Assembly (NCBI GenBank): GCA_035259345.1
Contig: DATFWK010000143.1
Coordinates: 1 to 22,599, forward strand
Length of the DNA stretch: 22,599 nucleotides
Origin: DATFWK01 sp035259345
GTDB lineage: Bacteria; Actinomycetota; Thermoleophilia; Miltoncostaeales; Miltoncostaeaceae
Reading direction: 5' to 3'
Part shown: positions 1 through 8,170 of the stretch, in pieces
Layout of the letters: the number at the start of each line of letters is the position of its first letter
Numbering within the stretch: the stretch's first letter is position 1
The notes under the pieces: generated by a model
Seen by the model: the letters and a program-made list of their open reading frames with translations, nothing else
Database searches by the model: none
What the model was told of the DNA's origin: nothing
Made by a program: the position numbers and the translations under genes

Positions 1-635
1 TGGCGCCGACGACGACCGAGCAGCCCCGCCTGAAGCAGCGCTACGAGGGCGAGGTGAAGCCGCTGCTCCAGCAGGAGTTCGGCTACCACTCGCCGATGGA
101 GCTGCCGCGGCTCGTGAAGATCACGCTGAACATGGGCGTCGGGGAGGCCAAGCAGAACTCGAAGTCGCTGGACGAGGCCGTCGAGCAGATGGCGGTCATC
201 GCCGGCCAGCGGCCCACGATCACGCGAGCCCGAAAGTCCATCGCCCAGTTCAAGCTGCGCGAGGGCATGGCGATCGGCTGCAAGGTGACCCTGCGCGGCG
301 CCCGCATGTGGGAGTTCTACGACCGGCTCACGTCGATCGCGCTGCCGCGGATCCGCGACTTCCGCGGCATCAACCCGGACAGCTTCGACGGGCGGGGCAA
401 CTTCGCCCTCGGCATCCGCGAGCAGACGATCTTCCCCGAGATCGACTACGACCGGGTGGACAAGATCCGCGGGCTTGACGTGGTGATCACGACGACCGCC
501 AGGACGGACGAGGAGGGGCGGGCGCTCCTGCGCCACCTCGGCATGCCGTTCCGGGCAGAGGGCTACACCGCGGACGAGCGGGCCGAGCGGCGCAAGCGGA
601 AGATGCGCTCGAGGAGCCGCGCCCGCCGGCGCTGA
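1..635 (+). CDS. rplE: 50S ribosomal protein L5 (lacks first base of start codon)
   Basis: L5 binds 5S rRNA and contacts the P-site tRNA in the large subunit. The reading frame is open from position 3, giving APTTTEQPRLKQRYEGEV, which matches the usual L5 N-terminus (PRLKERYxxE). Bases 1-2 are TG, so the start codon (ATG or GTG) almost certainly begins one base before the window. A GTG at 54 is internal. Conserved L5 stretches follow: VKITLNMGVGEA, TRARKSIAQFKLREG, GCKVTLRG, and FRGINPDSFDGRGNFALGI. The whole protein would be about 211 residues, longer than the usual 180. The excess is mostly a C-terminal tail after LLRHLGMPF that ends in a run of Arg and Lys. It is the first visible gene of the spc-type operon; its promoter lies upstream of the window. 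Confidence 0.97.
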   Translation, partial: APTTTEQPRLKQRYEGEVKPLLQQEFGYHSPMELPRLVKITLNMGVGEAKQNSKSLDEAVEQMAVIAGQRPTITRARKSIAQFKLREGMAIGCKVTLRGARMWEFYDRLTSIALPRIRDFRGINPDSFDGRGNFALGIREQTIFPEIDYDRVDKIRGLDVVITTTARTDEEGRALLRHLGMPFRAEGYTADERAERRKRKMRSRSRARRR

Positions 636-661
636 CGCACACCAGGAGACCGAGGAGCCAA

Positions 662-847
662 GTGGCGAAGACATCACTGCGCGTGAAGGCCGGCCGGCCG
701 AACAAGCACCACACCAGGGACTACAACCGCTGCCACCGCTGCGGGCGGGCGCGGGCGTTCTACCGCAAGTTCGGCCTGTGCCGCATCTGCCTGCGCGAGC
801 AGGCCCATGCGGGCGTCATCCCCGGCATGACCAAGTCGAGCTGGTAG
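662..847 (+). CDS. rpsZ: 30S ribosomal protein S14, zinc-binding (type Z)
   Basis: S14 sits in the head of the small subunit. This is the short 61-residue zinc form. The zinc knuckle is C24-x2-C27 and C40-x2-C43 (CHRC ... CRIC), and the end GMTKSSW is typical. The start is GTG at 662, with GAGGAG a few bases upstream as ribosome binding site. It sits between L5 and S8 as in most Gram-positive and actinobacterial spc operons. Many actinobacteria also carry a zinc-free paralogue used under zinc limitation; none is in this window. Confidence 0.97.
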   Translation: MAKTSLRVKAGRPNKHHTRDYNRCHRCGRARAFYRKFGLCRICLREQAHAGVIPGMTKSSW

Positions 848-857
848 GGGCCGAGCG

Positions 858-1253
858 GTGCTGACCGACCCGATCGCCGACATGCTGACCCGCATCCGCA
901 ACGCCGCCCAGGCGATGCACGACACGGTCGAGATGCCGGCGAGCAAGCAGAAGATCGCGATCGCCCGCCTGCTCGAGCAGGAGGGCTACATCGTCGGCTA
1001 CAGCGTGGACGACGCGCAGGTCGGCCGCACGATGACGCTGCGCCTGAAGTACGACCGCGACCGGCGGCAGGTCATCTCCGGGCTGCGGCGGGTGTCGAGG
1101 CCGGGCAAGCGCGTGTACGTCGACCGCGAGACCATCCCGCGGGTGCTCGGCGGTATGGGCGTCGCCGTGATCTCCACCTCGCAGGGGCTGCTCACCGGCC
1201 AGGAGGCCCGCCGGCGCGGCGTCGGCGGCGAGGTCCTGTGCGAGGTCTGGTGA
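858..1253 (+). CDS. rpsH: 30S ribosomal protein S8
   Basis: S8 binds the central domain of 16S rRNA and in enterobacteria also represses the spc operon. The 131-residue product starts with the family signature LTDPIADMLTRIRNA and ends with the conserved RNA-binding block STSQGLLTGQEARRRGVGGE. The start is GTG at 858, only 10 bases after the S14 stop. The length is normal. The next gene, rplF, starts one base after the TGA stop. Confidence 0.97.
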   Translation: MLTDPIADMLTRIRNAAQAMHDTVEMPASKQKIAIARLLEQEGYIVGYSVDDAQVGRTMTLRLKYDRDRRQVISGLRRVSRPGKRVYVDRETIPRVLGGMGVAVISTSQGLLTGQEARRRGVGGEVLCEVW

Positions 1254-1254
1254 G

Positions 1255-1788
1255 ATGAGCCGCATCGGACGAGCCCCGATCGCCGTCCCGGACGGGGTGA
1301 CGATCGAGATCAGCGGCCAGCACGTGCGCGTGCGCGGCCCCAAGGGCGAGCTCGCCCACACCGTCGTCGAGCCCATCCGCGTCGCGCAGGAGGACGGCAC
1401 GCTCGTCGTCACGCGCCCGAGCGACCGCGGGCCGCACCGCTCCCTCCACGGGCTCTCGCGCACGCTGGTGGCCAACATGGTCCATGGCGTGACGGACGGG
1501 TTCGAGAAGCGCCTGGAGCTCGTCGGCACCGGCTACCGGGCTTCCCTCAAGGGACGGGATCTCGAGATCCTCGTGGGCTTCTCGCACCCGGTCACGGTGA
1601 TCCCGCCGGACGGCATCGACTTCGAGGTGCCGGCGCCGACGCAGATCGTCGTCCGCGGGATCGACAAGCAGCAGGTGGGCCAGGTGGCGGCGGACATCCG
1701 CAAGGTCCGCCCGCCCGAGCCGTACAAGGGCAAGGGCATCCGCTACCAGGGCGAGCCGGTGCGCCGGAAGGTGGGCAAGCGCGCATGA
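1255..1788 (+). CDS. rplF: 50S ribosomal protein L6
   Basis: L6 binds 23S rRNA near the factor-binding site. The 177-residue product has the two tandem L6 folds. The N-terminal signature MSRIGRAPIAVPDGV and the C-terminal block RKVRPPEPYKGKGIRYQGE are both present, as is the linker VTDGFEKRLELVGTGYRA. The ATG at 1255 follows the rpsH stop by one base. The stop overlaps the rplR start (ATGA), indicating translational coupling. Confidence 0.97.
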   Translation: MSRIGRAPIAVPDGVTIEISGQHVRVRGPKGELAHTVVEPIRVAQEDGTLVVTRPSDRGPHRSLHGLSRTLVANMVHGVTDGFEKRLELVGTGYRASLKGRDLEILVGFSHPVTVIPPDGIDFEVPAPTQIVVRGIDKQQVGQVAADIRKVRPPEPYKGKGIRYQGEPVRRKVGKRA

Positions 1789-2144
1789 GCCGTCACCAGC
1801 CCAGGGCGGTCGCCCCCCGCGAGCGGCGTCACCGGCGCATCCGGGGCAAGGTCCACGGCACCGCGGCGCGGCCGCGGCTGTCGGTGTTCCGCTCGAACAT
1901 GCGCATCTACGCCCAGGTGATCGACGACGACCAGGGCCACACGCTTGCGGCGGCCGGGTCCCACGAGGCCGCCCTGAAGGGCCTCGCCAAGTCCGACGCC
2001 GCGACCGCCGTGGGCGGGCTGGTCGCCGAGCGGGCCCGGGCCGCGGGGGTGACCCGGGTTGTGTTCGACCGCGGCGGCTATCTCTACCATGGTCGTGTGA
2101 GGGCCCTGGCGGACGCCGCCCGCGAGGGCGGGCTCGAGTTCTAA
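1785..2144 (+). CDS. rplR: 50S ribosomal protein L18
   Basis: L18 joins L5 in binding 5S rRNA. The 119-residue product shows the basic N-terminus (RHRRIRGKVHGTAARPRLSVFRSN), the central IYAQVIDDDQGHTLAAA and the C-terminal FDRGGYLYHGRVRALADAAREGGLEF, all typical of the family. The ATG at 1785 overlaps the rplF stop by four bases. Length and position are as expected. Confidence 0.97.
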   Translation: MSRHQPRAVAPRERRHRRIRGKVHGTAARPRLSVFRSNMRIYAQVIDDDQGHTLAAAGSHEAALKGLAKSDAATAVGGLVAERARAAGVTRVVFDRGGYLYHGRVRALADAAREGGLEF

Positions 2145-2146
2145 TG

Positions 2147-2160
2147 GAAAGGACGCTTTC
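2147..2160 (+). promoter_or_regulatory. Small hairpin over the rpsE ribosome binding site
   Basis: GAAAG (2147-2151) and CTTTC (2156-2160) can pair around a GACG loop. The stem covers much of the purine-rich GGAAAGGA that would serve as the Shine-Dalgarno sequence for the GTG at 2163. Five base pairs is short, and whether it limits translation is inference. Confidence 0.35.
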
Positions 2161-2162
2161 GC

Positions 2163-2770
<608 letters not shown>

Positions 2771-2774
<4 letters not shown>

Positions 2775-2953
2775 TCCGCGTCACCCAGGTGCGCTCGTCC
2801 ATCGGGACGACCCATGTGCACCGCGACACGCTACGCGCGCTCGGGCTGCGGAGGATCGGCCAGAGCGCCGTGCACCGCGACACGCCCGCGCTGCGCGGGC
2901 GGCTCCGCCGCGTGGCCTACCTGGTGCAGACGGAGGAGGTCGAGGGTGAGTGA
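2771..2953 (+). CDS. rpmD: 50S ribosomal protein L30
   Basis: The 60-residue product matches L30: IRVTQVRSSIGTTHVHRDTLRALGL with the RIGQSAVHRDTPALRG block, ending in VAYLVQTEEVEG. The start is GTG at 2771, overlapping the rpsE stop by four bases. Its own stop overlaps the rplO start by eight bases (GTGAGTGA). Length and place between S5 and L15 are standard. Confidence 0.96.
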
Positions 2954-3479
2954 CCTCCCGCCCGTGGACCCGGCCGAGGTCCGCCTGGAGCGCCTCGCGC
3001 CCCCGCCCGGCTCGCGCCGGCGGCGCAAGCGCGTGGGGCGCGGCATCAGCGCCGGCGGCGGCAAGACCGCCGGGCGCGGCCAGAAGGGCGCGGGCGCGCG
3101 CTCGGGCACGGGCACGATCCGCGGCTACGCCGGCGGCCAGATGCCGCTGCACATGCAGAAGGGCAAGCTGCGCGGCCCGAACCACAAGAAGTCGATGCCG
3201 ATGGGCCCGTTCCGGACGCACACGATCCCGGTCAACCTCGAGGCGCTCGCCGGCTTCGAGGCCGGCACGGTCGTCGACGTCGCCGCGCTCGAGGCGCGCG
3301 GGCTCGTCAAGGGCAACGCCAACCGCCGCTGGCCGGTGAAGGTCCTCGGCGACGGCGAGCTGGACCGCGCGCTCACCGTCCGCGTCCACGCCTTCTCGGC
3401 CACGGCGAAGGCCAAGATCGAGGCGGCCGGCGGCACGGCCGAGGTCGTGCCGAACGGCCGCGAGGAGGCCGAGGGCTAG
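2946..3479 (+). CDS. rplO: 50S ribosomal protein L15
   Basis: L15 is a late-assembly protein of the large subunit. The conserved glycine/arginine-rich N-terminal arm is clear: LAPPPGSRRRRKRVGRGISAGGGKTAGRGQKG, followed by GYAGGQMPLHMQKGKLRG. I place the start at GTG 2946, inside the end of rpmD, which gives 177 residues; the same frame is open further upstream but that is shadow of rpmD. This leaves about 15 residues before the usual arm, longer than most L15, which are near 145-150. The C-terminal half has the family fold ending KIEAAGGTAEVV. secY follows after three bases. Confidence 0.95.
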   Translation: MSDLPPVDPAEVRLERLAPPPGSRRRRKRVGRGISAGGGKTAGRGQKGAGARSGTGTIRGYAGGQMPLHMQKGKLRGPNHKKSMPMGPFRTHTIPVNLEALAGFEAGTVVDVAALEARGLVKGNANRRWPVKVLGDGELDRALTVRVHAFSATAKAKIEAAGGTAEVVPNGREEAEG

Positions 3480-3482
3480 ACC

Positions 3483-4736
3483 GTGCTCCAGGCGATCCTC
3501 AACTCCTTCAAGAGCGCCGAGCTCCGCAAGAAGCTCCTGTTCACGTTCGCGATCCTGGCGCTCTACCGCCTCGGCACCTACGTGCCGGTGCCGGGCGTGA
3601 ACACGGACGCCATCCAGGGCCAGCTCAACAGCCGCGGCAGCGCGAACGTCCTGAACTTCCTCAACCTGTTCTCGGGAGGCGCGCTCACGCGCTTCTCGGT
3701 GTTCGCGCTCGGGATCATGCCGTACATCACGGCGAGCATCGTGATCCAGCTCATGACCGTCGTGATCCCGCGCCTGGAGCAGCTCCAGAAGGAGGGTGAG
3801 GCCGGCTACGCCAAGATCACCCAGTACACGCGCTACTCGACGGTCGGCCTCGCGATCCTGCAGTCGCTGGCGTACGTCCTCTACTTCCGGCAGGCCGGCG
3901 TGCTGCCCGGCATGTCCTGGGGGCGCCTGTACCTGATCGTGGTCACGCTGGTGGCGGGCACGACGCTGGTGATGTGGCTCGGGGAGAACATCACGCAGCG
4001 CGGCATCGGCAACGGCATCTCGCTGATCATCTTCGCCTCGATCGTCGCGAGCATCCCCACCGGCGTGCGCCGCTGGTGGGAGCTCGACCCGGTGCCGAAG
4101 ATCACCATCGGCGTGGTGGCCCTGGCGGTCGTCGTCGGCGTGGTGTTCGTCAACGAGGGCCAGCGGCGCATCCCGATCCAGTACGCCAAGCGCGTGGTCG
4201 GGCGGCGCATGACGCAGGGCGGCACCACCTACATGCCGATCCGCGTGAACATGGCCGGCGTCATCCCGGTCATCTTCGCGGCCTCGATCGTCATCCTGCC
4301 GCCGCTGCTCGCCGAGCTGATCGGGGGCAGCTTCTTCCGCGGCCTCTCGGACAAGCTGAACCCGAACTCCTGGTTCTACATCGCGTTCGAGGCGGCGCTG
4401 ATCATCCTGTTCACGTACTTCTACACGGCGGTCCAGTTCAACCCCGTTGACCAGGCCGACAACCTCAAGAAGTACGGCGGGTTCATCCCAGGGGTGCGCC
4501 CGGGACGGCCCACGGCCGTCTACCTCGACCGCGTCGTCACGCGGCTGACCCTGCCCGGCGCCGTCTATCTCGCGGGGATCGCGAGCCTGCCGACGATCAT
4601 CTTCAAGTACATGCCCTCCGTCACGTTCTCGTTCGGGGGCACGTCGCTGCTGATCGTCGTCGGCGTGGCCATCGATACCATGCGACAACTCGAGGCACAG
4701 CTGCTGCAGCGCCAGTACGAAGGGTTCCTGAGATAG
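3483..4736 (+). CDS. secY: Protein translocase subunit SecY
   Basis: SecY is the channel-forming subunit of the Sec translocon in the cytoplasmic membrane. The 417-residue product has the expected ten hydrophobic segments. It begins with an amphipathic stretch (LNSFKSAELRKKLLFTFAILALYRLGTYVPVPG). Family signatures include FALGIMPYITASIVIQLM, ENITQRGIGNGISLIIFA, TYMPIRVNMAGVIPVIFA and QADNLKKYGGFIPGVRPG. The start is GTG at 3483, with GAGGG about seven bases upstream. Its stop TAG overlaps a possible non-standard adk start. Confidence 0.97.
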   Translation: MLQAILNSFKSAELRKKLLFTFAILALYRLGTYVPVPGVNTDAIQGQLNSRGSANVLNFLNLFSGGALTRFSVFALGIMPYITASIVIQLMTVVIPRLEQLQKEGEAGYAKITQYTRYSTVGLAILQSLAYVLYFRQAGVLPGMSWGRLYLIVVTLVAGTTLVMWLGENITQRGIGNGISLIIFASIVASIPTGVRRWWELDPVPKITIGVVALAVVVGVVFVNEGQRRIPIQYAKRVVGRRMTQGGTTYMPIRVNMAGVIPVIFAASIVILPPLLAELIGGSFFRGLSDKLNPNSWFYIAFEAALIILFTYFYTAVQFNPVDQADNLKKYGGFIPGVRPGRPTAVYLDRVVTRLTLPGAVYLAGIASLPTIIFKYMPSVTFSFGGTSLLIVVGVAIDTMRQLEAQLLQRQYEGFLR

Positions 4737-4744
4737 CCCGGATC

Positions 4745-5371
4745 GTGCTCTTCGGCCCGCCCGGCGCGGGCAAGGGCACGCAAGCCGAACGCCTTCGGTC
4801 GGACCTCGGCCTGCAGCACATCTCGACAGGGGACATGCTGCGCCAGGAGGTCGCCGAGGGCACCGAGCTGGGCGTCGAGGCGCGCCGGCACATCGACGCG
4901 GGCCGGCTTGTGCCCGACGACGTGGTCATCGCGATGATCCGCGGCCGGCTCGCCGGTGCCGACGGATTCCTGCTGGACGGCTTCCCGCGCACGATCCCCC
5001 AGGCTGAGGCGCTCGACGCGATGCTCGGGGCCCTGGACGCGCCCCTCGATTCCGTGGTGTCGCTCGAGGTCCCGCGCGACGAGCTGGTGCGGCGGCTCAC
5101 CGGGCGGTGGCTGTGCCGGAAGTGCGGAAGGCCCTACCATGAGGTGTCGGAGCCCTACGACGGCGGGCCGTGCCCGTCCGGGGACGGGAGATGCGAGCTC
5201 TACCAGCGGGACGACGACCGGCCGGAGGCCGTGGCGACCAGGCTGGACGTCTACGACCGCGAGACCCGCCCCCTGGTCGACTACTACCGGGCTCAGGGCA
5301 TTCTCGAGGAGATCGATGGCACCGGCACGACGGATGAGGTCCATGCACGCATCACATCGGCGCTCGCCTAG
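4745..5371 (+). CDS. adk: Adenylate kinase (zinc-LID type)
   Basis: Adenylate kinase interconverts ATP + AMP and 2 ADP. The P-loop GPPGAGKGTQ is at the very N-terminus. The AMP-binding region (QHISTGDMLR, DGFPRT) and the LID follow. The LID has CRKC plus two further cysteines (GPC and GRC before ELYQRDDD), a zinc-binding pattern seen in Gram-positive enzymes; which of the last residues completes the site is not certain. The coordinates use GTG 4745 (208 residues), the first standard start. That start cuts the first beta strand (usually M-R-I-x-L-x-G). The frame stays open upstream, encoding ARIV, and an ATA codon at 4733 overlapping the secY stop, with AAGGG eight bases before it, is a candidate true start. 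Confidence 0.95.
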   Translation: MLFGPPGAGKGTQAERLRSDLGLQHISTGDMLRQEVAEGTELGVEARRHIDAGRLVPDDVVIAMIRGRLAGADGFLLDGFPRTIPQAEALDAMLGALDAPLDSVVSLEVPRDELVRRLTGRWLCRKCGRPYHEVSEPYDGGPCPSGDGRCELYQRDDDRPEAVATRLDVYDRETRPLVDYYRAQGILEEIDGTGTTDEVHARITSALA

Positions 5372-5387
5372 GCGGCTCGTGCGGCCG

Positions 5388-6149
5388 ATGCCCACCGGGC
5401 CGGTTCCGAAGACCCCTGGCGAGGTCGAGGCGATGGCCGCCGCCGGCGCGGCGCTCGCGGAGTGCCTCGACATCGTGGCCGCGGAGGTCCGGCCGGGCGT
5501 GACGACCGGCGAGCTCGACCGGATCGCCGAGGACGCGATCCGCGCGCGCGGCGCCACGCCTGCGTTCAAGGGCTATCACGGGTTCCCCGGGTCGATCTGC
5601 CCCTCCGTGAACACCGAGGTCGTGCACGCGATCCCCGGGCCCTACGCCCTCGAGGAGGGCGACATCCTCTCGGTGGACGTCGGGCTGGTGCTCGACGGGT
5701 GGGTCGCCGACACGGCCCGCACGCTGCCCGTCGGAGCCGTCGCGGACGATGCCCGCCGCCTCATCGAGGTCACCGAGCGGGCGCTCGAGCGCGGCATCGC
5801 CGCCGCCCGGGCCGGCGGCCACGTCGGCGACATCGGCCACGCCGTCCAGACCGAGGTCGAGGCGGCCGGGTTCTCGGTGGTGCGCTCGCTCGTCGGCCAC
5901 GGCGTGGGCCGCCAGATGCACGAGGAGCCGCAGGTCCCGAACTTCGGCAAGCCCGGCGCCGGCGAGGAGCTGGTGCCCGGGGTCGTGATCGCGATCGAGC
6001 CCATGGTGAATGCCGGGGGCCCGGACGTGGTCCTCGACCCCGACGGCTGGACCGTCCGCAGCGCCGACGGCACGCTCTCGGCCCACGCCGAGCACACCGT
6101 CGCCGTCACGGCCGAGGGGCCACGCATCCTCACGCGCCGCGCCGCCTGA
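5388..6149 (+). CDS. map: Methionine aminopeptidase, type I
   Basis: This enzyme removes the initiator methionine from nascent proteins. With the ATG at 5388 the product has 253 residues, and the five metal ligands fall at D97, D108, H171, E204 and E235, the same numbers as in E. coli MetAP. H80 matches the substrate-binding histidine (H79 in E. coli). Motifs seen are CPSVNTEVVHAIP, SVDVGLVLDGWVADTART, VGHGVGRQMHEEP, AIEPMVN and AEHTVAV. A GTG at 5379 and an ATG at 5343 are in frame upstream, but the N-terminal VPKTPGEVEAM aligns best with the 5388 start. There is no long N-terminal zinc or SH3-binding extension. It lies 16 bases after adk. Confidence 0.97.
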   Translation: MPTGPVPKTPGEVEAMAAAGAALAECLDIVAAEVRPGVTTGELDRIAEDAIRARGATPAFKGYHGFPGSICPSVNTEVVHAIPGPYALEEGDILSVDVGLVLDGWVADTARTLPVGAVADDARRLIEVTERALERGIAAARAGGHVGDIGHAVQTEVEAAGFSVVRSLVGHGVGRQMHEEPQVPNFGKPGAGEELVPGVVIAIEPMVNAGGPDVVLDPDGWTVRSADGTLSAHAEHTVAVTAEGPRILTRRAA

Positions 6150-6174
6150 GCCGGGCGCCCGGCCCACCCCCTGG

Positions 6175-6183
6175 TGCTATGAT
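6175..6183 (+). promoter_or_regulatory. Extended -10 promoter element upstream of infA
   Basis: TGC-TATGAT fits the extended -10 consensus (TGn-TATAAT). No -35 hexamer is visible at 16-18 bases, as is common for extended -10 promoters. It sits in the longest gap of the ribosomal block (6150-6273) and would give a GC-rich leader of about 84 bases before infA. It probably drives infA-rpmJ-rpsM-rpsK-rpsD-rpoA-rplQ in addition to readthrough from upstream. Confidence 0.55.
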
Positions 6184-6273
6184 CCGGAGCCGCTCGCGGG
6201 GAGACCGCGTGCGGTTTCGTGCGGTTCGGGGGAAGACGGCGCGTCCGGTGCGCCGGTCGTCGAAGAGGAGCTG

Positions 6274-6495
6274 TTGGCACAGAAGGAAGAAGCGATCGAG
6301 CTGGAGGGCGAGGTGACGGAGGCCTTGCCCAACACGATGTTCCGAGTCCAGCTCGACAACAACCACAGCATCCTCGCCCACATCTCGGGGAAGATGCGCC
6401 AGAACTACATCCGCATCCTCCCCGGCGACCGCGTCAAGGTCGAGCTCTCGCCCTACGACCTCTCTCGCGGCCGCATCACCTACCGGTTCAAGTAG
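6274..6495 (+). CDS. infA: Translation initiation factor IF-1
   Basis: IF-1 is a single OB-fold protein that binds the ribosomal A site during initiation. The 73-residue product (MAQKEEAIELEGEVTEALPN...) carries the family signature FRVQLDNNHSILAHISGKMRQNYIRILPGDRVKVELSPYD, broken only by normal variation, and ends RGRITYRFK. The start is TTG at 6274, with AAGAGGAG just upstream. A CTG at 6271 is directly adjacent. Length matches the usual 72 residues. Confidence 0.96.
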   Translation: MAQKEEAIELEGEVTEALPNTMFRVQLDNNHSILAHISGKMRQNYIRILPGDRVKVELSPYDLSRGRITYRFK

Positions 6496-6503
6496 GAGTC
6501 ACG

Positions 6504-6617
6504 TTGAAGGTTCGAGCCTCGGTCAAGCCGATCTGCGAGAAGTGCCGCGTCATCAAGCGCCACGGCAAGCTGCTCGTGATCTGCCCAAACCCCAAGCACA
6601 AGCAGACACAGGGCTGA
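6504..6617 (+). CDS. rpmJ: 50S ribosomal protein L36
   Basis: L36 is the smallest ribosomal protein, a 37-residue zinc ribbon here: MKVRASVKPICEKCRVIKRHG then KLLVICPNPKHKQTQG. The zinc ligands are C11, C14, C27 and H32. It starts at TTG 6504 with GGAG six bases upstream and lies eight bases after infA. The C+ form suggests zinc-replete expression; no zinc-free copy is in the window. Confidence 0.96.
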   Translation: MKVRASVKPICEKCRVIKRHGKLLVICPNPKHKQTQG

Positions 6618-6639
6618 CAGACAGGAGCGGCGGAAGACC

Positions 6640-7011
6640 ATGGCCCGCATCGCAGGCGTCAACGTCCCCCGTGAGAAGCGGGTGGAGATCGGCCTCACCT
6701 ACATCTACGGCATCGGCCGCCCGACGGCGAACGCCGTGCTCAAGCAGGTCGACATCAGCCCGGACACGTACGTCCGCGACCTCACCGAGGAGGAGGTCAC
6801 GCGCCTGCGGGACGTGATCGAGAAGGAGCTCGTGGTCGAGGGCGACCTGCGGCGGGAGCGGGCCAACAACGTCAAGCGCCTGTCCGAGATCGGCTGCTAC
6901 CGCGGCCTGCGCCACCGGCGCGGCCTGCCGGTGAACGGCCAGCGCACCAAGACCAACGCGCGTACCCGCAAGGGCCCGAAGAAGACCGTCGGCAAGCAGC
7001 GCAAGAAGTAG
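6640..7011 (+). CDS. rpsM: 30S ribosomal protein S13
   Basis: S13 is in the small-subunit head and contacts P-site tRNA and L5. The 123-residue product begins MARIAGVNVPREKRVEIGLTYIYGIG, has the helix-two-turns-helix region, and ends with the family's basic tail (GLPVNGQRTKTNARTRKGP ... KQRKK). The start is ATG at 6640 with a purine-rich GGAAG upstream. Length is normal. Confidence 0.97.
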   Translation: MARIAGVNVPREKRVEIGLTYIYGIGRPTANAVLKQVDISPDTYVRDLTEEEVTRLRDVIEKELVVEGDLRRERANNVKRLSEIGCYRGLRHRRGLPVNGQRTKTNARTRKGPKKTVGKQRKK

Positions 7012-7036
7012 TCCCGAGGCGACGAGGAGCCACGAC

Positions 7037-7435
7037 TTGGCACGACAGAAGGCAACGCGCGGGCGCACCCGCCGTCGAGCGAAGAAGAACGTCCCCGTGG
7101 GCCACGCCCACATCAAGACGTCCTTCAACAACACGATCGTGACGCTGACCGACCGCGAGGGCAACGTGATCGCGTGGGAGACGGCGGGCTCGGCGGGCTT
7201 CAAGGGCTCGCGCAAGAGCACGCCCTTCGCGGCCCAGGTGACCGCGGACGCCGCCGCCCGCAAGGGCATGGAGCACGGGCTCCAGAAGGTGGACGTCTAC
7301 GTCAAGGGGCCGGGCTCCGGGCGCGAGACCGCCATCCGCTCGCTCCAGGCCGCCGGCCTCGAGGTCTCCTCGGTCACCGACATCACCCCGGTCCCCCACA
7401 ACGGCTGCCGCCCGCGCAAGCGGCGCAGGGTCTAG
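7037..7435 (+). CDS. rpsK: 30S ribosomal protein S11
   Basis: S11 lies on the small-subunit platform. The 132-residue product has a basic N-terminal arm (ARQKATRGRTRRRAKKN), the core VGHAHIKTSFNNTIVTLTD and GFKGSRKSTPFAAQ, and the near-invariant C-terminus DITPVPHNGCRPRKRRRV. The start is TTG at 7037, with GAGGAG seven bases upstream. rpsD begins two bases after its stop. Confidence 0.97.
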   Translation: MARQKATRGRTRRRAKKNVPVGHAHIKTSFNNTIVTLTDREGNVIAWETAGSAGFKGSRKSTPFAAQVTADAAARKGMEHGLQKVDVYVKGPGSGRETAIRSLQAAGLEVSSVTDITPVPHNGCRPRKRRRV

Positions 7436-7437
7436 GC

Positions 7438-8061
7438 ATGGCGCGCTACACGGGACCGAGCTGCAGGCTGTGCCGGCGGGAGGGCGAGAAGCTCTTCCTC
7501 AAGGGCGAGCGCTGCCTGACCGACAAGTGCGCCGTCGAGCGGCGCGCCTACCCGCCCGGCCAGGGCGCCCAGAGCCGCCGGCAGAAGCAGAGCGAGTACC
7601 TGCTCCAGCTCCGCGAGAAGCAGAAGGCCCGCCGGTACTACGGCGTGCTCGAGACCCAGTTCCAGCGCTACTACGACAAGGCGAGCCGCCAGCCGGGCAT
7701 CACCGGCGAGAACCTGCTGCGCCAGCTCGAGCTGCGGCTGGACAACGTCGTCACCCGCCTGGGCTTCGCAGGCTCGCGCAAACAGGCGCGCCAGCTCGTC
7801 CGCCACGGCCATTTCCTGGTGAACGGCCGGCGCGTGGACATCCCGAGCTACCAGGTGCGGGCGAACGACGTGATCTCGGTCAAGGCCGACTCCAAGGCCG
7901 AGCAGAACATCCGCTCCGCCACCGACCTGGTGGCCTCCGTGCCCCCGTGGCTCCAGGCGGACTACGACGCCCTCAACGGAAAGATCCTGAAGCTCCCCGA
8001 GCGCGGCGAGATCGACGCGCCGGTGCGGGAGCAGCTCATCGTGGAGCTCTACTCGAAGTAG
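7438..8061 (+). CDS. rpsD: 30S ribosomal protein S4, zinc-finger form
   Basis: S4 nucleates 30S assembly by binding the 5' domain of 16S rRNA. The ATG at 7438 gives 207 residues. The N-terminal zinc finger is C9-x2-C12-x13-C26-x4-C31, the spacing known from Thermus S4. The S4 RNA-binding domain is in the middle (LELRLDNVVTRLGFAGSRKQARQLVRHGHFLVNG). The end EIDAPVREQLIVELYSK is typical. Many bacteria carry the cysteine-free form instead, so the C+ form is a useful lineage marker. Confidence 0.97.
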   Translation: MARYTGPSCRLCRREGEKLFLKGERCLTDKCAVERRAYPPGQGAQSRRQKQSEYLLQLREKQKARRYYGVLETQFQRYYDKASRQPGITGENLLRQLELRLDNVVTRLGFAGSRKQARQLVRHGHFLVNGRRVDIPSYQVRANDVISVKADSKAEQNIRSATDLVASVPPWLQADYDALNGKILKLPERGEIDAPVREQLIVELYSK

Positions 8062-8170
8062 GCATCCCCGCTGCCCGACGGCGATGGCGGCCGGTCGCCG
8101 ACGCGACGACCGGAAGCCGATGCCCAGGGCGACGTCTCGCGTTCACGAGCCGGCGCGCCCGCCGGAGGAA

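Noticed and set aside
2781..4688. Long antisense open frame (635 codons) on the minus strand
   Set aside because: It covers L15 and secY, which are certain. Its sequence is His/Asp/Arg-rich low complexity, the usual third-position shadow in GC-rich DNA.
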